From assembly GCA_026702845.1 (NCBI GenBank), contig JADCLS010000003.1, forward strand, positions 310,001-374,000: DNA of 64,000 nt. Direction: 5' to 3'. Of the stretch, positions 1 through 10,200 are shown piece after piece. The notes beneath the pieces are model-generated. The model had not been told where the DNA came from, ran no database searches, and worked only from the letters and a program-made list of their open reading frames with translations. This DNA is from Candidatus Heimdallarchaeota archaeon (GTDB lineage Archaea; Asgardarchaeota; Heimdallarchaeia; Heimdallarchaeales; Kariarchaeaceae). A program made the position numbers and the translations under genes. Position 1 is the first letter of the stretch. Every line of letters starts with the position of its first letter.

Positions 1-1686
1 AAAGACGCTCGTGCTTCAATTATCAGCAATTTTACCTGGACAATTGTTGATCTGGGCTACGAGTGGGACAAAGATGGTGATTTTATCGATGACTTATATG
101 AACTTGAGCATGGTTTGGATCCTACCATCGATGATGGGGAAGAAGATCTGGATCATGACGGCATGCCTAATAACTACGAGTACTGGAATGGCCTTAATCT
201 ACAAGTAAATGATGCCAATCTCGATAAGGATCAGGATGGGATGCCCAATCTATGGGAATATCGCAATGGACTCCAGGCAGGATTGAATGATGCAACCTTG
301 GATCGTGATCGAGACGGTATGCCTAATCTCTATGAGTATCAAAATGGACTTAGAGCCAATGAGAATGATGCCAATCTCGATAAGGATCTTGATGGCATGC
401 CCAATCTCTATGAGTATCTCAATGGCTTACTCGCTGGTACCTATGATGCTGATGACGATCTTGACGGAGACGGCATGCCTAATTACTATGAATATCTCAA
501 TGGGTTGGATCCTCAGGTAAATGATGCAAATGAAGATCTTGATGGTGATTGGATCCGCAATATTGATGAGTATGAGAACGGAACCAGGGCAAATTCAAAA
601 GATAGGACCTTCTTGAATTTCTATATATTCATCATTCTGGGTCTGTTGTTGGTCTTTGGTGGATCTGCATTCATCTATATGAAGCAGACTTCATTCACTC
701 AGAGAGGATTTACTACCAAGGAGGAGTTTGTGGAGGCAAAATCTCGTGGTTTCAAAACCAAAGCGGACCTGCAGGAGGCTGAAACAGCAGGATTCAATAC
801 TGCTGACGAGTATAAACGGTGTAAAAAGGCTGGTTTTGATTCAAAAGAGGAGTTTGAGCATGCTTTATCCCTGGGTTTCGATACCCGAGTATCGTTTGAT
901 GAGGCCAAGGCTGCAGGATTCAGCAACAAGACGGAGGCAGATCAGGTACGATCGTTGGGATTCTCCACTATGTCTCAGAAACAAGAGGCTGAATCATTGG
1001 GATTCTCAACAATGGCTGAATGGGATGAAGCGAAATCTCTTGGATACAACAGCAAAGACGCCATGAGAGAGGGTATTGAGCAGGAATTGGCAAAATTACA
1101 ACAAACTGTGGATAATTTTGAACCTCTTGATTCACAACTAAATGAAATCCTAAGCCTCACACCATCAATTGAAATGGATAATCCAAGTCCGGAGGATGTG
1201 GAGGAGGTGTTAAAATCCTTACGAAACAGAGTTGCCTCGTTTAAACCACAAATCATGACCATACCTGATGATACACGGCCAATCTACGCATTTGACTCCA
1301 GATTTGCTTCTATACTCTCCAAGATTGAACAATACAAAGCTGACGCACTCAAAAAACTATCACAACGGGATGAGGAGCTGGCCAAGATGTCTCCCAGGTT
1401 ACATTCGCAGGCAATGACCAAACGTCGATCCTTCAAACTCAATCGGATCCTCAATCGTGTGGAGATGATGACCCTGGCTGAATTCGCCAAGGAATTGGAA
1501 TATGACAATGTGGAATCCATCAAGCATTGGTTATTGTACGAGGCTGGCGATGATGTACCCATTCGATTGAATGGTGATAATGTTACCATTGCCAAACCTG
1601 CAGATTCAGATATAGGTGCAGCAATTGACGATATGCTTGACCAGTTCAAATCCATGGAAGACGATAAAATCGGTAAAATTGAGTGA
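1..1686 (+). CDS. Surface receptor-like protein: Ca-binding repeats, one membrane span, GF repeats, winged-helix-like C-terminus (5' partial)
   Basis: The frame is open from base 1, so the N-terminus lies upstream; 561 residues are visible. Residues 1-200 hold about seven 25-residue repeats with DxDxDGMPNxYEYxNGL cores, which resemble calcium-binding thrombospondin type 3 repeats and should be extracellular. One membrane span follows (about 205-226, FYIFIILGLLLVFGG). Then come exactly nine 14-residue repeats of the form GFxTxxEFxEAxxx (bases 703-1080), a charged helical/coiled-coil stretch, and a basic winged-helix-like segment (KRRSFKLNRI..., LAEFAKELEY) near residues 465-530. The last 25 residues match the tail of two Roadblock proteins at 49.3 and 50.4 kb. 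A soluble paralogue lies at 29427. Function is inferred as a receptor or scaffold linking the surface to the cytosol; no enzyme domain is seen. Confidence 0.85.
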   Translation, partial: KDARASIISNFTWTIVDLGYEWDKDGDFIDDLYELEHGLDPTIDDGEEDLDHDGMPNNYEYWNGLNLQVNDANLDKDQDGMPNLWEYRNGLQAGLNDATLDRDRDGMPNLYEYQNGLRANENDANLDKDLDGMPNLYEYLNGLLAGTYDADDDLDGDGMPNYYEYLNGLDPQVNDANEDLDGDWIRNIDEYENGTRANSKDRTFLNFYIFIILGLLLVFGGSAFIYMKQTSFTQRGFTTKEEFVEAKSRGFKTKADLQEAETAGFNTADEYKRCKKAGFDSKEEFEHALSLGFDTRVSFDEAKAAGFSNKTEADQVRSLGFSTMSQKQEAESLGFSTMAEWDEAKSLGYNSKDAMREGIEQELAKLQQTVDNFEPLDSQLNEILSLTPSIEMDNPSPEDVEEVLKSLRNRVASFKPQIMTIPDDTRPIYAFDSRFASILSKIEQYKADALKKLSQRDEELAKMSPRLHSQAMTKRRSFKLNRILNRVEMMTLAEFAKELEYDNVESIKHWLLYEAGDDVPIRLNGDNVTIAKPADSDIGAAIDDMLDQFKSMEDDKIGKIE

Positions 1687-1687
1687 A

Positions 1688-2116
1688 TCAACCAATAACA
1701 TTCTTTTCAAATTGATGAAATTGGCCATCAAACGATCCTATATGTTCACTTTCCAGCCATATTGCCATCTCTCCGATTACAGCGTCGGTAAAGGATAAAA
1801 ATCGTTGATTATCCTTGATATTCTGATCCATAAACCTTCTATTTGCCCTCCAGAAGACCTCGTTGGGGGTATGCATAAATCCAAAGGCTTGTTTGTCCAC
1901 ATATTCCCGTAGTAATCGATCACTCTGTTTACATAACTCAAAATTCTTCGTTCTGATGTAGATCAGTGTCATCAATTCGTTCCATACATAATCGATCAGG
2001 ATGGGTATACCATACTTTCTATTAAAAATTTCAACAAAAATACTTGTAGCAAGCTCATGTTTGCTATCATCTTCTGCAAATTTGGCAAATAACAGGGTGG
2101 TATCTATTATTATCAC
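1688..2116 (-). CDS. vapC: PIN-domain toxin, VapC type
   Basis: This 142-residue protein has the usual size and acidic residues of a PIN ribonuclease: Asp5 in IIIDTT, a Glu in the ELMTLIY helix, Asp in LSFTDAVIGE and Asp in GSFDGQF near the end. PIN toxins of this type cleave RNA, often tRNA, when their antitoxin is lost. The start codon overlaps the stop of the upstream antitoxin gene by 4 nt, so the pair is co-translated. Its 3' end abuts the stop of the convergent surface-protein gene with one base between. The target RNA cannot be read from the sequence. Confidence 0.85.
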   Translation of the reverse strand: MIIIDTTLLFAKFAEDDSKHELATSIFVEIFNRKYGIPILIDYVWNELMTLIYIRTKNFELCKQSDRLLREYVDKQAFGFMHTPNEVFWRANRRFMDQNIKDNQRFLSFTDAVIGEMAIWLESEHIGSFDGQFHQFEKNVIG

Positions 2117-2361
2117 GAGTAAAGCTCCTCATCAATTGATTTTTCTGAGCTTCCTTTAAAGGTGAATGACATGAATTCTTCTTTTTCAAGCTCTGACAGT
2201 CCCTTATAGTCACCTACAAGAACAGGATTTGCATCTGCCATGCTGATGACCAGATCAATTAATTCTTCCTGTTTGTATTTCTTACCCTGTAGAAGCAATT
2301 TGGCACGAATTCGATCCAATTTTTCTTTGCTTTCATCACTGATTTTTATTGTAGTTGCCAT
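2113..2361 (-). CDS. Ribbon-helix-helix antitoxin partner of the PIN toxin
   Basis: The N-terminus (ATTIKISDESKEKLDRIRAKL) reads as a short beta strand followed by helices, as in MetJ/Arc-type ribbon-helix-helix antitoxins of the VapB group, and the acidic C-terminus (KSIDEELYS) would be the toxin-binding arm. I chose the ATG at 2361 because the fold begins there; an upstream in-frame start at 2382 would add seven residues. It sits directly before the PIN gene with a 4-nt overlap. Such antitoxins usually bind their own promoter and repress the pair. Confidence 0.75.
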   Translation of the reverse strand: MATTIKISDESKEKLDRIRAKLLLQGKKYKQEELIDLVISMADANPVLVGDYKGLSELEKEEFMSFTFKGSSEKSIDEELYS

Positions 2362-2448
2362 ACCATTGATATAGTGATTCAACTATTTCAATATTTTCTA
2401 CTATTTGTGGAATAGTATTCTTTTCTATTTATTAGCAAAAATGATTTG

Positions 2449-2865
2449 CTATTGAATAACCTGCAAATAATTGTGAAATCCCTGTTCAAAAGTAGCAATA
2501 TTTGAAATTCCCATCGTTTTGCAATTACCAATAATCAAACAATCAGTGAAACTTAACCCTTTTCTCTCATTACTCTGGGATTTGAAAATACTACTTGCCT
2601 GATTCAACACCTCGGTAGATGCAAATATCACCTTTCCAATCTGTTTATGCTTCTCAAACCAGTCCTCGATGATTGAATCTGCCAGATATTTCATATTCTT
2701 TCGTTGTAAAAAGGTGAATAGCTCATCAAGTACATCCAGGGAGGTATACGCCTTACCATAGGTATTTTGTCTCAGTAATTGATATATTTCCATGGCTCGT
2801 TCATGAAACTTGTCTTCTTCATTATAAAATGCAATATAAAAGCCTGTATCAAGAAATATCGCCAT
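2449..2865 (-). CDS. vapC: PIN-domain toxin, second VapC-type pair
   Basis: A 138-residue PIN protein: Asp6 in IFLDTGFYIA, Glu in VLDELFTF, Asp in LSFTDCLIIG, and a final IATFEQGF where the usual fourth Asp is replaced by Glu. It is only distantly similar to the PIN toxin 330 bp downstream, so the two pairs look like independent modules and not a recent tandem duplication. Its start overlaps the antitoxin stop by one base. The role is inferred as an RNA-cleaving toxin; the Glu replacement could lower metal binding but such variants occur. Confidence 0.8.
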   Translation of the reverse strand: MAIFLDTGFYIAFYNEEDKFHERAMEIYQLLRQNTYGKAYTSLDVLDELFTFLQRKNMKYLADSIIEDWFEKHKQIGKVIFASTEVLNQASSIFKSQSNERKGLSFTDCLIIGNCKTMGISNIATFEQGFHNYLQVIQ

Positions 2866-3131
2866 TACAACTCACCATAAATCACATCATCGATATCTGA
2901 AGAATCGGTCTCTCCATACTTTCCTACTCGTGATAGATGATATTCCCAATCGATATCCTGGTCACTGATATCATCCACAATTGCCTCTATTACCTTTTCC
3001 TTGCTAAATAAGAGTAGGTAGTGAAGTAATTCATCATAATTCAGCTTCTTCCCACTTTTTAGCAGAATAATAGCCTGTAGCTTATCCAATTCGGCTTTAT
3101 CAGTGTCTTTTATACGAACGGTAGTTGACAT
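2865..3131 (-). CDS. Ribbon-helix-helix antitoxin, second pair
   Basis: The N-terminal STTVRIKDTDKAELDKLQA segment resembles the neighbouring antitoxin (strand then helix, same spacing), and the rest is acidic, ending DSSDIDDVIYGEL. This fits a VapB-like antitoxin of 88 residues. The ATG at 3131 is chosen because it places the strand at the N-terminus; an upstream start at 3149 is possible. It lies one base over the PIN toxin gene and is transcribed first, as usual for such pairs. Confidence 0.75.
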   Translation of the reverse strand: MSTTVRIKDTDKAELDKLQAIILLKSGKKLNYDELLHYLLLFSKEKVIEAIVDDISDQDIDWEYHLSRVGKYGETDSSDIDDVIYGEL

Positions 3132-3203
3132 TGTATTATCATAATACAATTACATTCATTATATTTATACTATTGTTTTACTATCCATTTATGAATTCAT
3201 AAT

Positions 3204-3728
3204 TTACCCAAATTTCTTCACGATTTTCATGATCGTATTCCAATTTCTAGTGGTGGCATGACAGTGTAATTCTTTCTCAAAATAGCTATTGGGGCTGGCT
3301 CCTGGTTTTTTCTTCGTCACAAATGATAGGATAAATGGATGGTCATATTCAAATCTAAACGATCCAAACGAGTTCTCCAGGCTCTCAGGTACTGAATCAA
3401 ATGTTTTATCCACGATGCTGACAAAGGCAACATTTTGCTTCGAATCAAGAAAATTGGCAAATGGGTCCTTCTGTACCAATTTTGTTACTTGTTCCAGGGG
3501 GATGATCATCAGTTTGACTTCATTGCTCAGTAATTGCATCAACTTGGTCTCTCCCTCCTCTCTGAGTTCCTCTGCAGATCTATCACTGGTGAAGAAGATA
3601 TTACCCGTGGCCAGCAATCCTGATACTTTTTTGCAGCCCATATCCACGAATAGCTGTTCTTGTTCAGTTTTGGTGATTTTATTCTTCCCACCCACATTGA
3701 TTGCTCGGAAAAAGGCTACATAACGCAT
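3204..3728 (-). CDS. DUF1697 family protein
   Basis: The 174-residue product begins MRYVAFFRAINVGGKNKI, the typical opening of the DUF1697 family, and continues with the conserved GLLATGNIFF stretch and the C-terminal ATTRNWNTIMKI motif. The family has a ferredoxin-like alpha/beta fold and no established biochemical role; it is widespread in bacteria and scattered in archaea. Length matches the family. It is a stand-alone gene running towards the toxin-antitoxin pairs and diverging from the surface protein at 3865. Confidence 0.85.
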   Translation of the reverse strand: MRYVAFFRAINVGGKNKITKTEQEQLFVDMGCKKVSGLLATGNIFFTSDRSAEELREEGETKLMQLLSNEVKLMIIPLEQVTKLVQKDPFANFLDSKQNVAFVSIVDKTFDSVPESLENSFGSFRFEYDHPFILSFVTKKKPGASPNSYFEKELHCHATTRNWNTIMKIVKKFG

Positions 3729-3864
3729 AATTGCGTCTGTATGTCTCTGTATTTAAAATCATAGGCTCTCCCAATGTGTATTGATATCCAATTCTCCCTC
3801 TGTTATTGACACCTAATCAGCTAGCAATCGTATGCTTTACAATCTCCAATTCATCACAACGACT

Positions 3865-5292
3865 ATGAACCGATCCCTATTTATCGTCATGCTACTTGGA
3901 ACTGCAATATTTCTGAGTATCAGCCCTGTAACTGGGTTGGATGTTACATTTCAACCTCCCAGGTTACACACAGCGTCTGTAAACTTGACTGGTATCGATC
4001 CCATGGCATTTGTGTCACTCTGGGACACCACCTACACTGATTACGATTCTTCAGATACGAACGAGATTTTTTTACCCATCACAAGCACTGGAACCTATAA
4101 TTTCACCGTTGATTGGGGAGATAACACCACATCTACCATCACAGATGCAAATTTCACCGCTGCATCGCATGAGTATGCAGTTGAGGGTGAGTATCTGCTC
4201 ATCATTAATGGGACTATAGATGGATTTTGTTTTGCAGATGGGGGTGATAAATACAAAATCATGGAGATTGCACAGTGGGGATCACTCAAACTGGGTAATG
4301 ACGGCTCATACTTCCATAATTGTGCTAATCTCATCATCACAGCCACTGATGCTCCTGATCTAAGTGAGACAACCAACCTGTTTCGAGCGTTTTCAGGGTG
4401 TTATTCCCTATCCTCGGGTAGTCTGAATAATTGGAATACCTCTTTGGTTACATCTATGGAGGCTATGTTTGCCAATTCTGATCATTTTAATATGGTGATC
4501 ACTGAGTGGGATGTCAGCAGTGTGACCACTATGAGTCGAATGTTTTACAAGGCAGAGGCCTTCAATCAGGATATTACCGAATGGGATGTGAGTGGGGTGC
4601 TTGATTTCAGCTACATGTTTTTCGATGCCACTTCAGTTAATCTTCCTCTAGGCTACTGGAATGTATCCAGTGCCACGGATATGAGTTATTTTCTCACTGG
4701 AGGTAAGCTGTCTGTTGTCTTCTATTCCAGTTTAATCAATTCCTGGGCCTCTTTACCACTACAATCCGGGGTGACATTTGATGCAGGGAGTTCAAAATAT
4801 GCAGATAGTGCCAAGGAAAGCCGTCAATACATCATTGATACCTATAATTGGATCATCAAGGATGGGGGGAACCTTGAATTAGTGCCTCCAGAGGTAAATT
4901 CTCCTGAAGATATACTCTACACCGTGGGTACTCCTGATCAGTATATCACCTGGGAGGTTGGTGATGCCAATCCAGCCAATTATTTCATCATACTCAATGA
5001 TACTCAGGTAGCAGAGGGTGAATGGACCAATGGTACCATTATATACAATATCACTGGCTGGGAAGTGGGATCATACACTGTTAAGCTCTATATCTTCGAT
5101 GATTCCACCAACTATGCGATAGACACCGTGAATGTCAAAGTTGTCGATGTGGTGATTACTGTTAGTCATACTGAGACATCAAGTACAACCAGCACAACTA
5201 GTCAATCAAATACTGATGATACCCCGTACTGGTTTTCTTTGCTCCCCTTTATCATCATCACTATCAAACGTACTAGATATACATATAATTGA
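3865..5292 (+). CDS. Secreted BspA-like (DUF285) surface protein with C-terminal anchor
   Basis: Start set at the ATG that begins the signal peptide (MNRSLFIVMLLGTAIFLSIS); an in-frame ATG at 3832 precedes it. The central part has DUF285-type repeats of about 24 residues with WNTS/WDVSxVTxMxxMF cores (WDVSSVTTMSRMFYKA, WDVSGVLDFSYMFFDA, WNVSSATDMSYF), a leucine-rich-repeat relative common in bacterial surface proteins. A beta-sandwich-like region follows, then a Ser/Thr-rich stalk (SSTTSTTSQSNT) and a short hydrophobic segment with a basic end (WFSLLPFIIITIKRTR). It should be exported and anchored by the tail. Adhesion or binding is an inference; the ligand is unknown. Confidence 0.85.
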   Translation: MNRSLFIVMLLGTAIFLSISPVTGLDVTFQPPRLHTASVNLTGIDPMAFVSLWDTTYTDYDSSDTNEIFLPITSTGTYNFTVDWGDNTTSTITDANFTAASHEYAVEGEYLLIINGTIDGFCFADGGDKYKIMEIAQWGSLKLGNDGSYFHNCANLIITATDAPDLSETTNLFRAFSGCYSLSSGSLNNWNTSLVTSMEAMFANSDHFNMVITEWDVSSVTTMSRMFYKAEAFNQDITEWDVSGVLDFSYMFFDATSVNLPLGYWNVSSATDMSYFLTGGKLSVVFYSSLINSWASLPLQSGVTFDAGSSKYADSAKESRQYIIDTYNWIIKDGGNLELVPPEVNSPEDILYTVGTPDQYITWEVGDANPANYFIILNDTQVAEGEWTNGTIIYNITGWEVGSYTVKLYIFDDSTNYAIDTVNVKVVDVVITVSHTETSSTTSTTSQSNTDDTPYWFSLLPFIIITIKRTRYTYN

Positions 5293-5413
5293 TACTCACA
5301 CTCCTTATTTAAATAAATATTTGCCTGAATAAAATGGATTTCTACATCAGGATGCATGTTCATTTCCTATAATCATTGTCGTGGAGACTTAATTCCACTA
5401 TTTTCGGTTTAAT

Positions 5414-6391
5414 TTAAAGTTCTGTCTGCTTCTCAGTTGCAATGGCTTTAACTGCTATCTTAGCATGCTCACGGCCATTTTCAATAAATATTTTGTTTGT
5501 CTTTCTTCCTGCACCTGCAGATCCTATAACATACAGTCCCTTAACATCTGTTTCCATAGTATCGGACAGGGTAACTTCCAGGGTTTGTTCATCAAATGGA
5601 ACGCCCCATGTCTTGTATGCCTCGATATTGGGGGTATAACCCGTCAATACTAAAGTGAAATCCACATCTAGAAACTTGGTTTCTCCATCCTGTTCGTAGT
5701 AAATGCCATCATGCGCCAATCTGGTGACTTTGACCGGCATGATACCTGTGATGTCTCCTTTTGACAGCCGATTCTTCAGATCAGGGCTTACCCAATACTT
5801 AATGGTGGTTCGTGGTTCATCACCACGATGGAGTAGAAAAACCTCAGCTCCGTGTCTGAATAGCTCTAATGCTGCTTCTGCACCGGAATTTCCCGCACCG
5901 ATAATTGCCACTCGTTTCATGAAGAACTGATGTGGATCCTTATATCGCAGGGAATACCGAGCATCATTATCAATTACAGCATTCAGGCCCACTGGATGAT
6001 CAAAATATCCAGTGGCAATGATTACCGTTTTACTCTCAAAAACAAAGCTATGCCGGTTCTGATCCAAGCCTGACACTTTGAAATGCTCTTCCTTGATAAT
6101 AGACAATACCTCATGATTCAACCGCAATACCAACTCCTCCAGCTGGGCCACTCTGCGGTAATAATCCAGGGTTCTTTGTCTATCTGGTTTGAGATCAGTG
6201 CTTGGAAATGCATGATCACCAATCTCCAGTAGATCAGCAGTGGTGAAGAACCGCATTTGAGTGGGAAAATTGTATATAGAGTTGCAGAGCACCCCTTTTT
6301 CCACCACTACATAGTGTAATCCATGTCTCTTGGCCTCTATCGCAGCAGCTAATCCGACAGGTCCTGCACCAATAATGATCAGATCATACAT
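5414..6391 (-). CDS. YpdA-like FAD/NAD(P)H oxidoreductase
   Basis: A 325-residue two-dinucleotide-domain flavoprotein. The FAD-binding GAGPVG motif is at residues 8-13, the NAD(P)H-binding IGAGNSGAEAALE motif near 155-170, and the C-terminal FAD contact VIGSAGAGRKT near 290. The FFTTADLLEIGDHAFPS segment is characteristic of the YpdA (bacillithiol disulfide reductase) group of thioredoxin-reductase-like proteins, and there is no CxxC active site. In bacterial YpdA a Cys follows the Pro of the FAD motif; here it is Val12, so the known disulfide-reductase mechanism may not apply. Stand-alone gene. The substrate is unknown. Confidence 0.8.
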   Translation of the reverse strand: MYDLIIIGAGPVGLAAAIEAKRHGLHYVVVEKGVLCNSIYNFPTQMRFFTTADLLEIGDHAFPSTDLKPDRQRTLDYYRRVAQLEELVLRLNHEVLSIIKEEHFKVSGLDQNRHSFVFESKTVIIATGYFDHPVGLNAVIDNDARYSLRYKDPHQFFMKRVAIIGAGNSGAEAALELFRHGAEVFLLHRGDEPRTTIKYWVSPDLKNRLSKGDITGIMPVKVTRLAHDGIYYEQDGETKFLDVDFTLVLTGYTPNIEAYKTWGVPFDEQTLEVTLSDTMETDVKGLYVIGSAGAGRKTNKIFIENGREHAKIAVKAIATEKQTEL

Positions 6392-6466
6392 ACTACTGGT
6401 ATACGCTCTTCATTTATAGAAATTCTACGCTCTCAACAGGGAAATAATCCAAAAATTCCATTACTT

Positions 6467-7123
6467 TTACTCTATTTTAGCACCACAAAAAGCACAATAT
6501 CCCATTTTTTCCTCATCTCTCTGTCCACAGGTACTACAGCTCTTTCCAGAGATTTTTGGTGTATACGGAGGAGTATACGGAGGAGTTGATTCCTCTTCAA
6601 ATGATTGGTATGGCCCTTTTCTCACAGTATACTTATCCTCTTCTTCCTCTTCAGATGGACGATAGGGACCTTTTCTCATCTTGTGCTCCATTTCTTCCTC
6701 CACCTCAGGCTCATAGGTGAAAGCAGCGAATACAATGAACCCCCATGCAATTACCAGGAAAATTACCCCCCAGGTCATGGTGGAACGGACATTCTCAACC
6801 TGAGATATGTAGTTTAATGCTCCTCCTCCCAGAATAAGGCCAAACAAAATGCTCAGAATACTGCTACCAATGGATCCAAATAGAATTTTCTTCACTTCTG
6901 CCTCTGCATTCATCCGAATAATGGCAAAAACAACCAGTACAAAGGCTGCAAGATGCAAAATTGCCGACATGACATTACCATTGAGGATGCTCTCGTTCAA
7001 TGTGTACACCAGATCGGTATTGGTGTAGCCAACAGATTTCACAATAGGTAGAAAAGTTGCAATAAAATACACTCCCAGAGCTACATACAATATTTTGATC
7101 CGTTGCTCAGTATAATCATCCAT
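6467..7123 (-). CDS. Membrane protein with C-terminal zinc ribbon
   Basis: The 218-residue product starts DDYTEQRIKILYVALGVYFIATF and has about four hydrophobic segments in the first 135 residues. An acidic, proline-rich linker follows with two copies of a KGPYxxxEEE-type motif, and a C-terminal zinc ribbon CSTCG-x9-CAFCG. The zinc ribbon should face the cytosol. Two similar membrane-plus-ribbon proteins occur at 17068 and 17636. No family function is recognised; a scaffold or regulator of membrane processes is possible but unproven. Confidence 0.7.
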   Translation of the reverse strand: MDDYTEQRIKILYVALGVYFIATFLPIVKSVGYTNTDLVYTLNESILNGNVMSAILHLAAFVLVVFAIIRMNAEAEVKKILFGSIGSSILSILFGLILGGGALNYISQVENVRSTMTWGVIFLVIAWGFIVFAAFTYEPEVEEEMEHKMRKGPYRPSEEEEEDKYTVRKGPYQSFEEESTPPYTPPYTPKISGKSCSTCGQRDEEKMGYCAFCGAKIE

Positions 7124-7274
7124 AGATGCAATGCAATATTAACTATTCATAAGCCTAGGTGTTGAATCTTAGTATAATGGATATAATTTGATGATCAATA
7201 ATCTCTACTTGTAAAATAGCACATTTCTAACCATAATTTTCGAAATATTTTTGATTATCCATGTTTGGAAGAGC

Positions 7275-10200
7275 ATGATGAATCTCAGCAAATGGGTGAT
7301 ACTCCTAATTATCATATCATTTTTACCAATTTCTGCAGGGCCAGACACAGATCAGGTAACTGCAATCACCATCTTTCAGGATCTGGATATTCCAAATTAT
7401 GCATCATCAGGTGATGGAAGCGTAGATGATCCCTATATCATCGAGAATTACGATGTGGATTACGTCATAATCGAGGAAGTCACTGGATATATCACCCTAC
7501 GAAATATAAATTTGAGGGGAAAATCCTCAGGGACGGCGATTTCTTTACAATTCGCCCATCACATCACCATTGAGGATAGTAGCATCGTCAATTTCATCAC
7601 TGGTATCTTTGCAGCTGATATGCTCTCTCTAACTCTGATGCGAAACACTTTCTCCAATCTTGATGATGGGGTAGAGGCTTATACTCAGGTATTTGCCTAT
7701 GATAATCATTTCTCCATCCTATCTCGAGGATTTTCACTGCATACTCCCAACTCACAGCTGGATAACAATTACATCGATGCTGTAAATTATGGTATAGAGT
7801 TTGATGCAGAATCTATGTACTTCAGCAAAAATCATATTTCAGGGGCTACTTTCGCTATATTTGGAACATGGGGGAACTATCCCACCATGCGTGAGAATGT
7901 TCTCACTGACAATCGGGAGGGTATCTGGATAGATTATGCACTCAATGCAACTATCATTGCCAATGATATCAGTACCAACAGGGAAGGATCCTCAGGCATC
8001 GTATTATTTGTGGATTCTCAATACGCTCTAATTGCCAATAATAGCATTCATGCACAATCCAGGGGAGTATACTTGGCTGAGAAGGCAGATCATGCCAGAA
8101 TCCTGCATAATCATATTGATACCGGTGGGATCATGATCAACTCTAATAATGCTGATTCCATGGCATATATCGAGATCAAAGATAATTACATCTCAAACTC
8201 CTATGTACAGGGAATTGAATTCTATGGAGGCAACATCAATAATGCTGTTGTCGATAAAAACATTATCTACAACTCTGTAAACCATGGAATCTTCATCTGG
8301 GACTATAGTAATACCAACAATAACAATGTGACATCCAATGTATTTGTGGATAACAACGGTGGAGCTAAACAAATCCGAGCACCATCAGATAATTACTTCC
8401 GGTACAATGTATATTCAGACCCCTACTCCTATGATTATGTGGGTGATGGTGGTATTGTGGATTACTCCCCCAGTACTTCCCTTGATCTCAATACCAATGG
8501 GTTCAATGATAGCTGGGAGGTGAGAAACGGCTTTCATCCCTTTGATGATTTTCTCTCTCAAACTTCAGATTTCGATGGAGATGGCTTCACTGATTGGATA
8601 GAGTACAAAAGAGGAATGGATCCCAGAGTAATGAATGAAAAAATTGATAGTTCAGCGATTATAATCAACTCAATTGAGACTGCAGAGCAGTATGCCTTGG
8701 CTGGAGATGGATCAGAGGCCAATCCCTTTATCATCTCTGGTTATCGTGTCTATGCTCCTGATTCTCCTGGAATACTGATTTCCATGATCCCCTATGCCTT
8801 CATCATCGAATACAATGAGGTTTATGGTGAGGGCGAGGAGCTTGGTATCGGTGTGGAATTCACCTCCTCCAACATAATTGTTCGACATAACTATGTACAT
8901 CACAAATTTTACGGAATAAACACTGGTGATGTGAGGGAGAACAGCGTGATCATCCATGATAATCTCATTCAGAATACAGAACGGGGAATTAGCTCATTCC
9001 TCAATGCTGTGGACATACACAGCAATGTCATCGAGAATGTGGTGCTGGGAATCGAGGTATACTTGCTACAGGGAGGTTCAGTTAATGATAACAGCATCTC
9101 CGCATCAAGTAAGGGTATCAATAATTTTGCATCACAGAATGTTGAAATCACCAATAATCAGATCTGGGGGCCTGATACCGGAATTGCATCTGAACAGGCT
9201 GGTAACAACTCCTACAACTGGAATAGAGTAATTGATACGGCAAAGGGAATGGATCTACGTGATGAGGCTCAGAGTAGGGTGATTGGCAATCAGGTTGAGC
9301 AGAGTGGTATGGGGATTCAGGTATTTCAAGGTGCAGGAATAGATATTTCTGATAATAGGTTGCTCATGACTGATGGAATGCTGCTTGAGGGCTATCTAAC
9401 TGGAATGAAGATCCATGCCAATAGAATAGAGTACGGGGGTATCGAGATTAATCCCCAGGCAGATTTTATCAACGGATTGGAGATCACAGAGAATATTATC
9501 ATGTTCTCTAATGGAAATGGTATTGATTTACTGGGATATTGGATCCAGAATGGGATAATTCGTGATAATTTCATTGCTGCAAGCTGGAATTACGGCATAT
9601 TCATTGATAATTCAGATTCTATTATCAATAATATCATCACAAATAATGCCTTTATCTTCAATCATCGTGATGGCTCAACTGTTCCTCAGGCTTACTCCAG
9701 TGATTATAATAATTTCTCAAGCAATTACTACACTGATTCCATGGAGGAACCATACACCATGGCCTCATCAATGGTTCCAGCTATAGATGTTACTCCTCTG
9801 GGTATATTCAACTGGGATAATGATACTTTTGATGATGGTTGGGAATGGCAATACGGATTCAGCCCCTTTGATCCCAATTCTCCCGATCCTGCAGGGGATC
9901 CAGATAATGATGGATACACCAATGAGTATGAGTATTTGAATGGTATGGATCCCACGGTTTATGATGATGTTAAAGAGCAACATGGGCCTATACTCATCAC
10001 AAATGATGCAGAGATTGCACAGTTTGCACGATCGGGTACTGGATCTCAAAATGATCCCTATATCATCAGTAATCTCTACATTGTGATACAAAGCGGTAAT
10101 GCCATAGAGATTCGTGGAACCACACAATATATTTCCATATTTAACAACTATTTATCCACGGATTCAGGCGGTGAGGGTATTGTTATCACCAATACTGCTC

